Source: Streptomyces sp. NBC_01294 (GTDB lineage: Bacteria > Actinomycetota > Actinomycetes > Streptomycetales > Streptomycetaceae). From it: DNA of 64,000 nucleotides. Position 1 is the first letter of the stretch, and each line of letters begins with the position of its first letter. Location of the stretch: assembly GCF_035917235.1 (NCBI RefSeq), contig NZ_CP108423.1, positions 8,151,501-8,215,500 of the forward strand, read 5' to 3'. The notes beneath the pieces were generated by a model that was not told where the DNA came from, did not search any database, and worked only from the letters and a program-made list of their open reading frames with translations. A program made the position numbers and the translations under genes. Below, piece after piece: positions 8,962 through 19,136 of this stretch.

Positions 8962-10314
8962 GTGACCTCGACCGACCTGCTCCCGGCGCCGCCGCCTCGC
9001 GCCGCCGCTCGCCGGGCCCTGCTGGCCGGTTCGGCCGGCAATCTCGTCGAGTGGTACGAGTTCGGCGTCTACGGCTGCTTCGCCACCGTCATCGCGGCCA
9101 ACTTCTTCACCCCGCACGCGGGTACAGGAGCTGGGGCCGTGAGTGGTGCCGGGGCACTGGTCGCCACCTACGCCTCGTTCGCGCTCGCCTTCTTCTTCCG
9201 GCCCGTCGGCGCCCTGGTCTTCGGGCGTCTCGGTGACCGCCTCGGCCGCCGTCCCACCCTCGTCGTCACCATCGGCCTCATGACGCTCGCCACCACGCTG
9301 ATCGGGCTCCTCCCCACCCAGGCCGCCATCGGCCCGGCGGCCCCCTGGCTCCTCACGTTCCTGCGCGTCTTGCAAGGACTCTCCGCGGGCGGGGAGTTCG
9401 GCGGCGCGGTGTCCGTGATCACGGAGAACGCGCCGCCGGGCCGCCGGGGCCTCTACGGCGCGTGGCAGTCCTTCACCGTCGCGCTCGGCCTGCTGGCCGG
9501 CGCCGGCACGGCCGCCGCCCTCGCGACGGTCCTGCCCGAGCCGGCGCTGTACGCGTGGGGGTGGCGGGTCCCGTTCCTGCTGGCCCTGCCGCTCGGAATG
9601 GTCGCGCTGTGGCTGCGTACGGCGCTGGAGGAGCCACCCGCGGCGCCCCCGAAGGCCAAGGCCGCAAGCGAGGCCGCGCCGGGGTCCGGGGCCCACGGTT
9701 CCGGCGGGCCGCCCAACAGAGGCGAACAGGTCCGTGCCGTCTTCCTCGGCATCGGGCGGATCATGGGCTGGTCGGCCGCCGGGTACACCTTCCTCGTCGT
9801 TCTGCCCTCCTACCTCCAGTCCACGCTGGGCGCCTCCTTCCGCAACGCCCTGCTGGCCACCACGTTCGCCAACCTGGGCTTCGCCGCCTCGATCCTGCCC
9901 GCAGGGCTGCTCAGCGACCGGTTCGGGCGGCGCCCGGTCATGCTCGGCGGCGCGCTCGGCGTCGTCGTATGCGCCTTCCCCCTCCTGCACGTGCTCCAGT
10001 CCGCCGACGCGTCCCCGCCGACCCGGGCAGCGGCCGTGCTGGCCGCGGGCGCGCTCGTCGGCCTGCTGGCCGGACCGGGGCCGGCCATGCTGGCCGAGAT
10101 GTTCCCGCGGCGCGTCCGCTGCACCGGGCTCGGGCTGGCCTACGCCCTGGCCAACGCGGTGTTCTCGGGCTGCGCGGGACTCGTCATCACCGCATTGACC
10201 GCCCGGACAGGAGACACCGCCATCCCCGCCTACTACGCCGCCGGCGCCTGTGCCCTCAGCTCACTGGCGCTGCTGACCCTGCGCGGGAACGACCACCGGG
10301 AGCCCCTGCGATGA
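8962..10314 (+). CDS. MFS transporter, metabolite:H+ symporter (MHS) type
   Basis: A 450-residue, 12-helix permease from GTG 8962. It has the MHS/ProP/ShiA hallmarks: GNLVEWYEFGVYG at the first helix, FGRLGDRLGRRPT in the 2-3 loop, LQGLSAGGEFGGA in helix 4 and SDRFGRRPVM in the 8-9 loop. An Ala/Ser/Gly-rich cytoplasmic loop of about 35 residues separates the two halves. Its stop overlaps the anmK start (ATGA), so the two are translationally coupled. That context suggests it imports a cell-wall sugar or amino-sugar derivative, but the family itself moves organic acids and betaines. Confidence 0.85.
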   Translation: MTSTDLLPAPPPRAAARRALLAGSAGNLVEWYEFGVYGCFATVIAANFFTPHAGTGAGAVSGAGALVATYASFALAFFFRPVGALVFGRLGDRLGRRPTLVVTIGLMTLATTLIGLLPTQAAIGPAAPWLLTFLRVLQGLSAGGEFGGAVSVITENAPPGRRGLYGAWQSFTVALGLLAGAGTAAALATVLPEPALYAWGWRVPFLLALPLGMVALWLRTALEEPPAAPPKAKAASEAAPGSGAHGSGGPPNRGEQVRAVFLGIGRIMGWSAAGYTFLVVLPSYLQSTLGASFRNALLATTFANLGFAASILPAGLLSDRFGRRPVMLGGALGVVVCAFPLLHVLQSADASPPTRAAAVLAAGALVGLLAGPGPAMLAEMFPRRVRCTGLGLAYALANAVFSGCAGLVITALTARTGDTAIPAYYAAGACALSSLALLTLRGNDHREPLR

Positions 10315-11498
10315 GGGTCGTCGGCCTGATGTCGGGCACCTCGTACGACGCCGTCGACGCCGCGGCCTGCGACCTCGAGTACCGGGCCGGGGACGGCGCG
10401 CTCCACCTCACCCCGCTGGGCATGGTGAGCGAGCCGTACCCGGACGGCCTGCAGGCCGCGCTCGCCGCGGCCCTGCCCCCCTCGGCCACCACGCTCGCCG
10501 GCGTCTGCCGACTCGACACCCGCATCGGGCAGGCGTTCGGGCGGCTCGCCGTCCGGGCCGACCGTGAACTGTGCGGGGGACGGGCTGGAGTTGATCGCGT
10601 CGCACGGGCAGACCGTGTACCACTGGGCGGCGGACGGGCGGGTCCACGGCACCCTCCGGCTTGGCGAACCGGCCTGGATCGCCGAGGCCACCGGCTGCCC
10701 GGTCGTCTCCGGCTTCCGGCCGAGGGACGTCGCGGCCGGCGGGCAGGAGCGCCGCTGGTGAGCCTGATCGACCTGATGCTGCTGCGCGGCCGGCCCGGTG
10801 TGCCGGCAGCCCTGAACATCGGGGGGATCTCCAACGTCACCGTGGTGCCGAGGACCGGCGACCCCATGGCGTTCGACACGGGCCCGGGCAACGCGCTGAT
10901 CGACGCCGCGGTGCGCGAGCTGACCGGCGGCGGCTCGCGTACGACGCGGACGGCGCGCTCGGGGCCGCCGGACGGGTACACGATGCTCTGCTGGAGTGCC
11001 TGCTCGCTGAGCCGTACTACCGGTTGCCCGCGCCGCGGACCACGGGCAAGGAGCTGTTCCACGAGGAATACCTGCGCGCCCGGCTGACGGGGTTCGGACA
11101 GCTCCCGCCGCAGGACGTGGTCGCCACGCTCACGCGCCTCACCGCCCGGACCGTCGCCGACGCGCTGCGGCCGCTGGGAGCCACGGAGGTCTTCGCGTCG
11201 GGAGGCGGTGTGCGCAACCCGACGCTGACGGGGATGCTCCGCGCCGAATTGGGCGGCGCGGAGGGCTGCATCGTCGGAGGCGCTCGGGCTGCCCGCCGCG
11301 GCGAAGGAGGGCTACGCGTTCGCCGTGCTGGGCTACCTCACCCTGCACGGCCTCCCGGGCAACGCTCCCGGGTGCACCGGAGCCGCGGGCCCGCGCGTCC
11401 TGGGCTCGATCACCCCGGGCAGCCGCCCGCTCCAACTTCCCGCGAAGCCGACCCGTGCCCCGAGCTCCCTGACCGTGGGGGCCCCGGTGCGGCGCTGA
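10311..11498 (+). pseudogene. anmK: anhydro-N-acetylmuramic acid kinase, frame-broken
   Basis: AnmK phosphorylates 1,6-anhydro-MurNAc during peptidoglycan recycling. Seen in order: the phosphate-binding GLMSGTSYDAVDAA at the start, [35 protein letters not shown], the GKELFHEEYL segment and the ASGGGVRNPTL motif, for about 395 residues in all. These pieces lie in different frames, with breaks near 10578, 10745, 10930 and 11275 (the last is an extra G before GCGCTCGG). The terminal frame gives a stop at 11498. The ATGA overlap with the upstream transporter supports a shared operon for muropeptide salvage. Because every conserved motif survives, I favour sequence error over a true pseudogene. 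Confidence 0.75.
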
Positions 11499-11685
11499 CC
11501 CGCTGGCCCCGGGGGAGAGCCCTGACTCGCTGACGTCGGAAGGAGAGCGCGGCAGCGGCCGTCGGCGGAGTGGGTAGGCCGGGTGCGGACGGAGAGGACG
11601 AGCCGTGTTCACCGACCCGCTCGCCCTTGGTCCCCACAGCGGCATCGGCTCCGCCGAACGGGCGCTGCTCCGGTAGCGTGGTCGG

Positions 11686-12402
11686 ATGATCTCCGGTGAC
11701 GCCCTCGTGCAGCGACTTCGGGTGCTGGCCGCCCGGGTCCCGTTCGACCCGCGGCACAACCCGGCGCGACAGCTGCCGACTTCGACAAGCTGGCCCGTCC
11801 CGGTGCCGGCCGAGGCTCGTGAACTGCTGGGCCGGCTCGGCGGCTTCGCGGTGCCGCCGGTGGAGTTCGTACTGACCGGCCACCCCCGTCAGGGTGGCGA
11901 CCACGGCCTCCCGCACCCCCACTGGCTGGTCACGGACGACGGCGGTGGCGGCGTCACCTGGGTCGACATCGAAGCCGACGGCCGGTGGGGCCAGGTGCTG
12001 ATGCAGTACCGCGAGGGCGGACTGTACGTGGAAGCCGACTCGCTGCCGAAGTGGCTCGACCGGCTGATCGGGACAGCGGAGGAACTGGTCGACGAGACGG
12101 GCTTCGAGGACGGCGTCCAGCCGTACGCCGACGATTTCTGGGACCTCCTGCAGCTGGACGGCCCCGACCTGCCGCTGCACCCAGCGGCCGACCTCCGCGG
12201 CCGTCCCGGCACGGACCCGGTGGTCGCCGGGCTCGCCGCGCGGGTGCCGGACGAGGCGCTGATCGCCGACTTCCGCGGAGCCCTGCCGGGCAGCCGGGCC
12301 CGCTTCGATCGGACGCTCAGGCGATACCGTCTGGAGCGGGCCGTCGGTGGCCCGGTGTTCGCCGCCGTTCCCCGGGACCCGGAACCGCACCGTCCGAGGT
12401 GA
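11686..12402 (+). CDS. SMI1/KNR4 (SUKH)-like hypothetical protein
   Basis: A 238-residue soluble protein from ATG 11686. The pattern VPAEARELLGRLGGF followed by a Gly-rich strand, WVDIEADGRWGQVLM and SLPKWLDRLI resembles the SUKH fold. That fold is used in bacterial immunity proteins and in general protein-interaction proteins. The Asp/Glu-rich C-terminal half is unassigned. No polymorphic toxin is adjacent, so an immunity role is only a possibility. Confidence 0.5.
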   Translation: MISGDALVQRLRVLAARVPFDPRHNPARQLPTSTSWPVPVPAEARELLGRLGGFAVPPVEFVLTGHPRQGGDHGLPHPHWLVTDDGGGGVTWVDIEADGRWGQVLMQYREGGLYVEADSLPKWLDRLIGTAEELVDETGFEDGVQPYADDFWDLLQLDGPDLPLHPAADLRGRPGTDPVVAGLAARVPDEALIADFRGALPGSRARFDRTLRRYRLERAVGGPVFAAVPRDPEPHRPR

Positions 12403-12453
12403 GTACGCGCTGAGAGAGGCTGTGCACCGGCAGCAGCCCGAGGAAGGAAGACC

Positions 12454-13203
12454 TTGCCCACCAAGACTCTGCAGATTCCCACCACGGACGGCCGGGCCGA
12501 CGCCTTCGCCGCCTTCCCGGACGGTGGCGAGAGGCATCCGGGGGTGCTGCTGTACACGGACGCGTTCGGCGTGCGGCCCGTGCTGAGGGAGATGGCCCGC
12601 GAACTGGCCGGGCACGGGTACTACGTCCTCGTCCCCCACCTCTACTACCGGCACGGCCCGGCACCGGTGATCGAACTCCCCGAGCACATCGGAAACGAGA
12701 GCCGGCCCGCGGTCTTCGCCCGGCTGATGCCGTTGATCGAGGCGCACACCACGGAACGTGCCCTCAGCGACGCCGACGCGTACCTCAGGTTCCTCACCAC
12801 CCAGCCCGAGGTCAGCTCCGGTCCGGTCGCGGTGATCGGCTACTGCATGGGCGCCGTGCTGGCGATGCGCACCGCAGCGGCCCACCCCGACCAGGTGGCC
12901 GCCGTCGCCGGATTCCACCCCAGCCCCCTGGTCACCGACGCACCCGACAGCCCGCACCGCCTCGTCTCCGCGCTCACCGCCCAGGTCCACCTCGGCCTCG
13001 CCGAGAACGACATGTCGCCCGAGACCATCGGTGAGCTCGACCAGGCCCTGGATGCCGCAGGTGTCGGCTACACGTGCGAGGTCTACCCCGGCACCGTCCA
13101 CGGCTTCACCATGTCCGACACCGACGCCTTCAACCCCTCCGCGCTGCAGCGCCACTGGGAGCGCCTGCTGCCCCTCCTCGACCGCTCCTTGACCGGCAGC
13201 TGA
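12454..13203 (+). CDS. dienelactone hydrolase family protein
   Basis: A 249-residue alpha/beta hydrolase from TTG 12454, with AGGAAG just upstream. The nucleophile elbow is GYCMGA (Cys nucleophile, about residue 130), as in dienelactone hydrolases. The acid is likely in LAENDMSPE and the His in GTVHGFTM. The family opens lactone rings in chloroaromatic degradation, but most actinobacterial members have unknown substrates. It sits 10 bases before the PAP2-like gene, so the two probably form an operon. Confidence 0.85.
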   Translation: MPTKTLQIPTTDGRADAFAAFPDGGERHPGVLLYTDAFGVRPVLREMARELAGHGYYVLVPHLYYRHGPAPVIELPEHIGNESRPAVFARLMPLIEAHTTERALSDADAYLRFLTTQPEVSSGPVAVIGYCMGAVLAMRTAAAHPDQVAAVAGFHPSPLVTDAPDSPHRLVSALTAQVHLGLAENDMSPETIGELDQALDAAGVGYTCEVYPGTVHGFTMSDTDAFNPSALQRHWERLLPLLDRSLTGS

Positions 13204-13213
13204 GGCTCACGGC

Positions 13214-13822
13214 GTGACGACCACGATCACCCGGCCCCATGAGTCCCGGAACGAGTCCCGGGCCGCTCGCCTGATCACCGATGGGCTCGATCCCAAGACC
13301 TGGATCATCGCCGACACCCTCCTCATCGGCTGGCACGACAGCCGCCTCGCCGGCATCGGATGGGGTCTGCTCGGCTGCCTGTTCGCCGCGGTCATCCCTC
13401 TGGCCTTCATCACGTACGGCATCCGCCGCGGCCGCTGGGCCGACCGGCACGTCGGCCAGAGGCAGCAGCGCATCATCGTGATGGCCTTCGTCGTCGCCTC
13501 GGTCGCCACCGGCATCCTGTTGCTGTGGGCCTTCGGTGCCCCCCGAACGATGATCGCGCTGATCGTGGCCATGCTGGTCACCCTGGCCGCCCTCCTCGCC
13601 GTGACCCCTGCCTGGAAGATCAGCGTGCACGCGGCCGTGTCCTGCGGAAGCGTGGCCATGCTCGCCATGACCTACGGGCCCTGGGTGCTCCTCGCCTCCC
13701 TCCTGGTCGCCGTCGTCAGCTGGTCCCGGGTGGAGCTGAGGGACCACACCCTCGCCCAAGTCCTGGTCGGCGCCGCGGTGGGCGGAGCCGTCGCCGCCGG
13801 GACCTTCGCTCTGGCCCGATAG
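13214..13822 (+). CDS. PAP2-like integral membrane protein
   Basis: A 202-residue protein from GTG 13214 with about five hydrophobic helices. The C-terminal SRVELRDHTLAQVLVGAAVGG resembles PAP2 motif 3 (SR...H...D/Q...G). The usual KX6RP and PSGH motifs are not evident, so catalytic competence is doubtful. It follows the dienelactone hydrolase by 10 bases. Confidence 0.6.
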   Translation: MTTTITRPHESRNESRAARLITDGLDPKTWIIADTLLIGWHDSRLAGIGWGLLGCLFAAVIPLAFITYGIRRGRWADRHVGQRQQRIIVMAFVVASVATGILLLWAFGAPRTMIALIVAMLVTLAALLAVTPAWKISVHAAVSCGSVAMLAMTYGPWVLLASLLVAVVSWSRVELRDHTLAQVLVGAAVGGAVAAGTFALAR

Positions 13823-14064
13823 CCGAGCAGAGCCGACACGCGAGGCGGCACCGAGCCGAGGGGAAACATCGGAACCGTGACACTCGGCGTTTCCGGGATG
13901 ACTTTCCCAGGGCACTCGGCAAGAAAATCGTTCAATCCCAGGAGATGCTCCCTTGTGTCGGCAGGTGGTCGGGCAGGACGGGGGTGAAATCGCGGGGCCG
14001 CCGTCGGTGCCACCTGAGAACATCGCTCGTGGTCGGACGACCGACCACAACGGGGGGACAGGGC

Positions 14065-14368
14065 ATGGACGACGAGAACGAGAAGAACGAGAACGAGAAC
14101 ACGTACGCGTGGCCGCGCGGGGCGACACCTCTTCGGCCATGGCACAGCTCGAGGAGTGGCTCGCCGAGCGCGGCTGGGAGGTCGACCCGACCGTCTACAT
14201 GGCCGGCAACGGCGGGCGCCGCCGTCCAGGTGCGGCGCGTCGGGGCGGCCTGGGCCGACGGCGAGGCCGGTCTGCTGATCCTGCCCGCGGAAACCGTGGT
14301 GTGGGACGGGACCCGCATGCGGATTGCACCCCGGGCCGCTGGTACCCGCGCGGTGCCCGGCCTCGTAG
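14065..14368 (+). pseudogene. small uncharacterised protein, frame-broken
   Basis: An ATG at 14065 after GGGGGACAGG opens an Asp/Glu/Asn-rich leader (MDDENEKNENEN). The likely protein body then reads GDTSSAMAQLEEWLAERGWEV in a second frame. From about 14213 it reads AAVQVRRVGAAWADGEAG and TVVWDGTRMRIAP in the first frame again. A third shift near 14330 would give a TAG at 14366-14368. I do not recognise the family; the helical start and beta-rich end could be a small adaptor. Extent and even existence as one gene are tentative. Confidence 0.35.
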
Positions 14369-14458
14369 ACCGCGCCCGGGCCGGCGTGGGAGGTGCGGGA
14401 GGTGCGAGGCCCGTCGCGGTCTCCGTGCCACGGGTCGCCTCGCGGCGTACCGGAACGC

Positions 14459-14887
14459 ATGATGGAACAGGTGATGACCGTTTTGGTGGTCGGCGTGCCC
14501 GACGGCGAGCAGCTGGAGCTGCTCCGCTCGGGCATCCAGCGCAACCCGCACTTCCGGGTCGTCTCGCATGCCCACGACGCCGCCGTCGCCTTGGCGCACG
14601 CCCGCGTCCTGCTGCCCGACATCACCGTCCTGTCCCTGCCCGCCAGGATCGACCGTCTCGACGCGGACCCGGACGTCCTGCGCGTGTTCCACGGGGTGCG
14701 CGCCCTGGACCCCCCGAGCGGGGTGGTGCTGCGGACGTCCGCAGCCCACGTGCCCCGCGCGGTGTCGGTCCTCGCGGCCGAGGGAGCCGTCCACGTCGTG
14801 CGCGAGGGAGACTCCGAAGCCCTGATGCGGGCCCTGCGCACGATCGGGCTGCGCAGGGCCAGCTGCGACCCCGACGAGATGCCCTGA
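14459..14887 (+). CDS. receiver-like hypothetical protein
   Basis: About 142 residues from ATG 14459 (ATG 14462 and 14474 are alternatives). MTVLVVGVPDGEQLELLRSGI and PDITVLSLPARIDRL resemble the beta-alpha pattern of response-regulator receiver domains. However, the phosphoacceptor Asp is not in a normal context and there is no DNA-binding output domain. It may be a degenerate receiver or another flavodoxin-like domain. Convergent with the PHP gene. Confidence 0.5.
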   Translation: MMEQVMTVLVVGVPDGEQLELLRSGIQRNPHFRVVSHAHDAAVALAHARVLLPDITVLSLPARIDRLDADPDVLRVFHGVRALDPPSGVVLRTSAAHVPRAVSVLAAEGAVHVVREGDSEALMRALRTIGLRRASCDPDEMP

Positions 14888-14980
14888 CCCCGTCGGGGGC
14901 GAGCGGGCCTCGGACTCGAACGCCTCGAACCCCTCGAAGGCCTCGCCGATCCGATCGACGGCAGGGTCCGAAAGACACGC

Positions 14981-17441
14981 CTAGCCGGCGCTGATGGCCG
15001 CCAGGTGCGTGGTGCCGTCGTGCAGGGCGGTGATGCGGACCTGCCCCGCGGGGAAGGGGTCCTTCCCGTTCGGGCCGGGTATCCGGGCGAACGGCGTCCA
15101 CGAGCCGTCCGGCTTCCTGACGTTGTGCCAGAGCCGTCCGTCGAGCCCGACCGCCACGACCTGGGCGGAGCCGTCGGGCGTCCCCGTGATGCCGATGGCG
15201 CTGGCCCCCATGGTGGCGGTGGTGACGCCCCGCGGGGGCCGGAAGCCGGTCCAGGAACCGTCCGGCCGCCGCAGCTGGTGGTACACCAGCCCGTCGAGCC
15301 CGATCGCGAGGACCTGGGAGGAACCGTCGGGCATCCCGGTGATCGCCAGGGCAGGACCCGAGAACGTCGGGGCCCCGTTGTAGCCGGCCAGGCGTCCCCA
15401 GGGCGTCCACGCACCGTCCCGCCCGCGAGCACAGTGGTACATGGCACCGTCCGTGCCGTAACTGAGCAGTTGGGCGGACCCGTCGGGCATGGCGGTGATC
15501 GACACCTTCGTCGCACCCCAGCGGCTCTTCGAGGTGAAGCCGGACAGGGGTCGGAACCCCTGCAGCCCGCCGTCCGCGCGGCGCTGCTGGTGGAAGGCGG
15601 TGCCGTCCATGGCCGTCACCACGATCTGGCAGGTGCCGTCGGGAAAGGCCGCGACGTCCGCCTCCCGGACGGTGAAGCCGGCCGAGCCGTCCGGTCCCGC
15701 GACCCGCTGCCAGGGCTGGAGCGTGACCGCACCCCGTACGGTGGTCAGCCACAGGCCGTTGTCGGGCGCGATGCCCAGCACCACGACGGAGCCGTCCGGC
15801 ATGCCCGCCACGGCGCTCTGGATCCCCGTGAACGAAGCGGCGCCGGCGGTGGCGCCCGGCAGCGCGGCGCATGCTGCTCCACGACCCGTCGCGGCGGCGC
15901 TCGGTGTGGAAGAGCGCGCGCCGTTCGACGTCGTACGGGGGCAGTTGCGCGGAGTAGAACCACACCGGGTTGGTGAGGGCCACCAGTTGGTCCAGCGTGG
16001 TGGAGGCGGGCTTGGGCCGGCGCACCTCGGCCCGGGCGAACAGGGAGGCCTTGCCCCAGCCGCGCCAGCGCAGCTGCCCGCTGCCGCTGCCGTCGATGCA
16101 GGTGGCGGCCATGATGCCCCACTCGGTGTACAGGGTGGCGATGCTGTCCGGGGCGCCCGTCACGTTCAGGGTCACGTCGACGGCGTCGAAGAACGACAGC
16201 GGCAGTTCCTCGCCGGGCCCCGCGACCGCTCCGCCGGCGCGCGCGGTGAAGTCCACGGTCACGGCCGCGGATTCGACGGCGTACGACCGGCCCAGACGCA
16301 GTGCGTCCAGCACGGCGGGCGTCGACAGGCCGGAGGCGTACACCACGTTGTGCGGCCGGCCGACGGCGTCCCCGTGGCTGTGGGCGTCGCTGTTGCCGAC
16401 GGCGGCGACCCGCTTGCCGAGGCAGAGCATGACGTGCCAGGCGGCGATGTTGGCGGCGTCGTCCAGGGTCCACGGTCCGTTCCACACCTCCAGCGCGTCC
16501 ACGCGGTCGAGGCCGAACTCCCAGAAGGATCCCGGTGCCGGCGTGAGCGGATGGGCGGCGATCGTCAGTCCGCCCAGACTGTGCACGCGCCGGGCGTGGC
16601 CCTCGAAGGCCCCCTGGTTCGCGGGGCCGTAGCGCCAGTCGACCCATTCGCCCTGCGGCAGGCCGACGGCCAGCCAGTGGCCGTGGCGGGTGGTGACCTC
16701 CTCGGCGTTGATGACCAGCAGGTCGGTCGGGACGTTGCCGCGCCACGTCACGCCGGTGGAGCTGGTGTTGTGGTCGGACGTGGCGATGAAGTGCAGCCCC
16801 TCCTGGCGGGCGGCCGCCACGATCTCGTCCACCGTGCGCTTCCCGTCGGAGTGCACGCTGTGCAGGTGCAGGTCGCCCCGGTACCAGCCGGGCCCCCGCC
16901 CCGCCACCGAGGTCGGCAGGACGTCGTACGGGGCCTGGGGCAGCGGGTCTCCGTGGTGCAGGGTGACGTCGACCTGCCAGGCCATTCCGGCGGCGCTGCC
17001 GACCATCGGCCCGAGGATGACGGACCACTTTCCGGGCTCGACGGGCCCGGGCACGTAGCCGGGGGTGGCTTCCGCCGCGGAGAGGGCGAACCCGGACCGT
17101 TCGCCGCCCGACCAGCCGCGGAAGCCGGACGGGCCGAAGATGCCGAGATCCAGGATGCCGGCGGAGGCGTCGTGGGAGGTGGAGACGGAGATCCGTTGCA
17201 CTCCGGCGGGGACGTCGAAGGCGACGTACGCCCACTGGTCGTTGCCGTAGGGGGAGTGGCCGCGGTAGGTGGTGGTCACCGCGTCGGTCCCCTGGCCCCG
17301 CGTCGTGGCGTGCGCGATCGGTGCGGGAACCAGCGCGGCGGCTCCGCCCGCGGCCAGCAGGGCCCCTAATCGGAGCAGGGACCTGCGCTCGACATGCGGG
17401 TTGGGGTCGGGCGCGTCCTTGGGGAGGTGTTCACTCGGCAC
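14981..17441 (-). pseudogene. secreted PHP (CehA/McbA-type) metallohydrolase with C-terminal beta-propeller; one frame break
   Basis: About 820 residues from GTG 17441 (GGAGAG upstream). A Tat signal (ERRSLLRLGALLAAGG, about residues 18-33) is followed by a beta-sandwich. The PHP metal site starts at GDLHLHSVHSDG (about 192) with TSDHNTSS, a GNSDAHSHGD motif and further His. Homology shifts frame near 15870 and continues as at least five repeats of the form GMPDGSxQVLAIGLDGxVYHxxR, a tectonin/PLL-like propeller, ending at the stop at 14981. PHP enzymes hydrolyse phosphoesters or aryl esters; here the enzyme would act outside the cell, with the propeller probably binding sugar or cell wall. 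This appears to be one gene; the propeller might otherwise be called separately. Confidence 0.7.
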
Positions 17442-17630
17442 AGCCGTGCTCTCCGTTCACGTGAGGTGGCAGGGAAGGCGTGCGGGGTGCGGGTGCGAAG
17501 GCGCGTGGGTGCGGAGGCGTGCGGGCGCGGGCGGATCCGTACGAGGGTGGGGGAGTCGGGGCGAGCGGTGCTCCTGCCCGGCGGTCGCCCGGCGGTGGCC
17601 CGGCGGCGGGAGCACCGGCGCTCGCCCCGC

Positions 17631-18424
17631 CTAACGGCTCGATCGCTGGGCGTCGACGATCTGCCGCACGGAGCCGTCGACGTCCGCCCGGGCCTGGACC
17701 CGCTCGGCGAACCCGGGGAACTGCCCGGCGATCGCGCTCAGCAGCCGCAGCTCCAGTGGCGCGACATTGACCTCGCACCTGTCGCGGCGGACGGCTCGTA
17801 CGACGCCGGCGGCGACCTGGTCGGGCGTGACGGTCCTGATGCCGTTCGGCGTGGCGGCACCGGTAGCGGCGAACATCCCCGCGTCGCGGACGAAGCCGGG
17901 CTGGACCAGGGACACTCCCACCCCCTTGCCCCTGAGCTCCTGGCGCAGGGCGAGGGCGAATCCGCGCAGCCCGAACTTCGTCGCGTTGTACAGGGAGGTC
18001 GACTTGGTCGCCGCCTTGCCGGAAATGGAGCCGACCAGCACGATGTGGCCGTGCGGCCGCGGGCCGCCATGTGCGCCGCGAGCAGCCGGGTGAGCAGGAT
18101 GGGCGCGCGAAGGTTGACGTCGAGGGCGCGGTCGAGCTGCTCCTCGGTGTAGTCCAGAAGGTCGCCGCTGGCGGGCAGCGCGGCGTTCGCGACGAGGACG
18201 TCCGCCTCGGCGCAGGTCTCGGCGAGGCGGACGACATCGGCGCGGACGGCCAGATCGGCGACCACGGTGCGGGCGCCGCAGGCGTCCGCGGTGGCCTTGA
18301 GGGCCTCCTCCCGCCGTCCGGTGACGGTGAGGCGGGCCCCCTGCAAGGTCAGGTGCGCGGCAAGTGCGGAGCCGATGCCTCCGGTTGCCCCGGTGAGGAG
18401 AACGTTCGATCCAGATATGTCCAT
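17631..18424 (-). pseudogene. SDR family oxidoreductase, one frame break
   Basis: About 264 residues from ATG 18424. The cofactor motif is TGATGGIGSA (TGxxxGxG) and NAAL follows at the expected place. Near 18060 one base is missing (ARG, then RPHGHIVLVGSISG in the next frame). After it come the catalytic Ser (SISGKAA) and YNATKFG (YxxxK). It is a classical NAD(P)-dependent short-chain dehydrogenase with unknown substrate. It is divergent from a TetR gene with a perfect palindrome between, so it is probably that regulator's target. Confidence 0.75.
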
Positions 18425-18448
18425 GACAACTCCCGGTGCGGCCTTCGG

Positions 18449-18468
18449 CTGTTCGTTCGAACGAACAG
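18449..18468. promoter_or_regulatory. 20-bp perfect palindrome, likely TetR operator
   Basis: CTGTTCGTTC followed by its exact reverse complement. It lies 25 bases before the SDR start and 95 before the TetR start. Position and perfect dyad fit an operator controlling both divergent genes. Confidence 0.75.
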
Positions 18469-18563
18469 TAGGGATGACTCCGCCCCTTGTCCACACCGCG
18501 TCCGCCGCCAACGCCCCAGCCCTGCCAGGGCAGTCGTACCCGCCGATGGGGCAGAATGACGCC

Positions 18564-19136
18564 ATGCCCCATGCTTCCGACACCCGCCAGAGCATCATCG
18601 ACGCCGTACTGCGGATCATCGGGCAGGACGGCATCGCCGCCGTCACCAACCGGCGGATCGCGAAGGAGGCCGGAGTCTCCCTCGGTTCCGTCACCTACCA
18701 CTTCGCCACCCAGCACGAGCTGCTGCGCGAGAGCCTGCTGCACTTCGTGGCCGAGGAGACCCGGCACTTCACACAGCTCGCCGACGCATGCTCCGACGAG
18801 CGCTTCGACATCGGACAGGCGGCCGAGGTGGTGGCGCAGGTCGCGGGCGGCAACGGCTTCGACAGCCGCCACATCGCGCCCTTCGAGCTGTACGTCCAAG
18901 CCGGCCGCGACGAACGGCTGCGTGCCGCCGCAGCCGAGTGCTTCGCCGCCTACGACCTGCTGGCCACCCGGATCCTGACCCAACTCGGCGTGCCGGACCC
19001 CGAACGCCTGGCCGCCGCGGCCGTCGCCCTCGTCTTCGGACAGCAACTGCGCCGCCTGGCCACCGGCGCCCCCGCCGAGGACCTCGTCGACACCCTGCTG
19101 ATCCTCACGAAACTCACCCCGGCGCAGACCCCGTAG
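18564..19136 (+). CDS. TetR family transcriptional regulator
   Basis: A 190-residue regulator from ATG 18564. The N-terminal HTH is typical: DTRQSIIDAVLRIIGQDGI, VTNRRIAKEAGVSLGSVTYHF. The C-terminal ligand domain is all-alpha and poorly conserved; the inducer is unknown. Divergent from the SDR gene with a perfect palindrome between them, which suggests repression of the SDR and autoregulation. Confidence 0.9.
   Translation: MPHASDTRQSIIDAVLRIIGQDGIAAVTNRRIAKEAGVSLGSVTYHFATQHELLRESLLHFVAEETRHFTQLADACSDERFDIGQAAEVVAQVAGGNGFDSRHIAPFELYVQAGRDERLRAAAAECFAAYDLLATRILTQLGVPDPERLAAAAVALVFGQQLRRLATGAPAEDLVDTLLILTKLTPAQTP

Noticed and set aside
13360..14994. A 544-codon plus-strand open frame crossing the PAP2-like gene and the following genes
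   Set aside because: Arg/Pro/Gly-rich shadow of neighbouring frames with no domain; only a short part overlaps the small broken gene at 14065.
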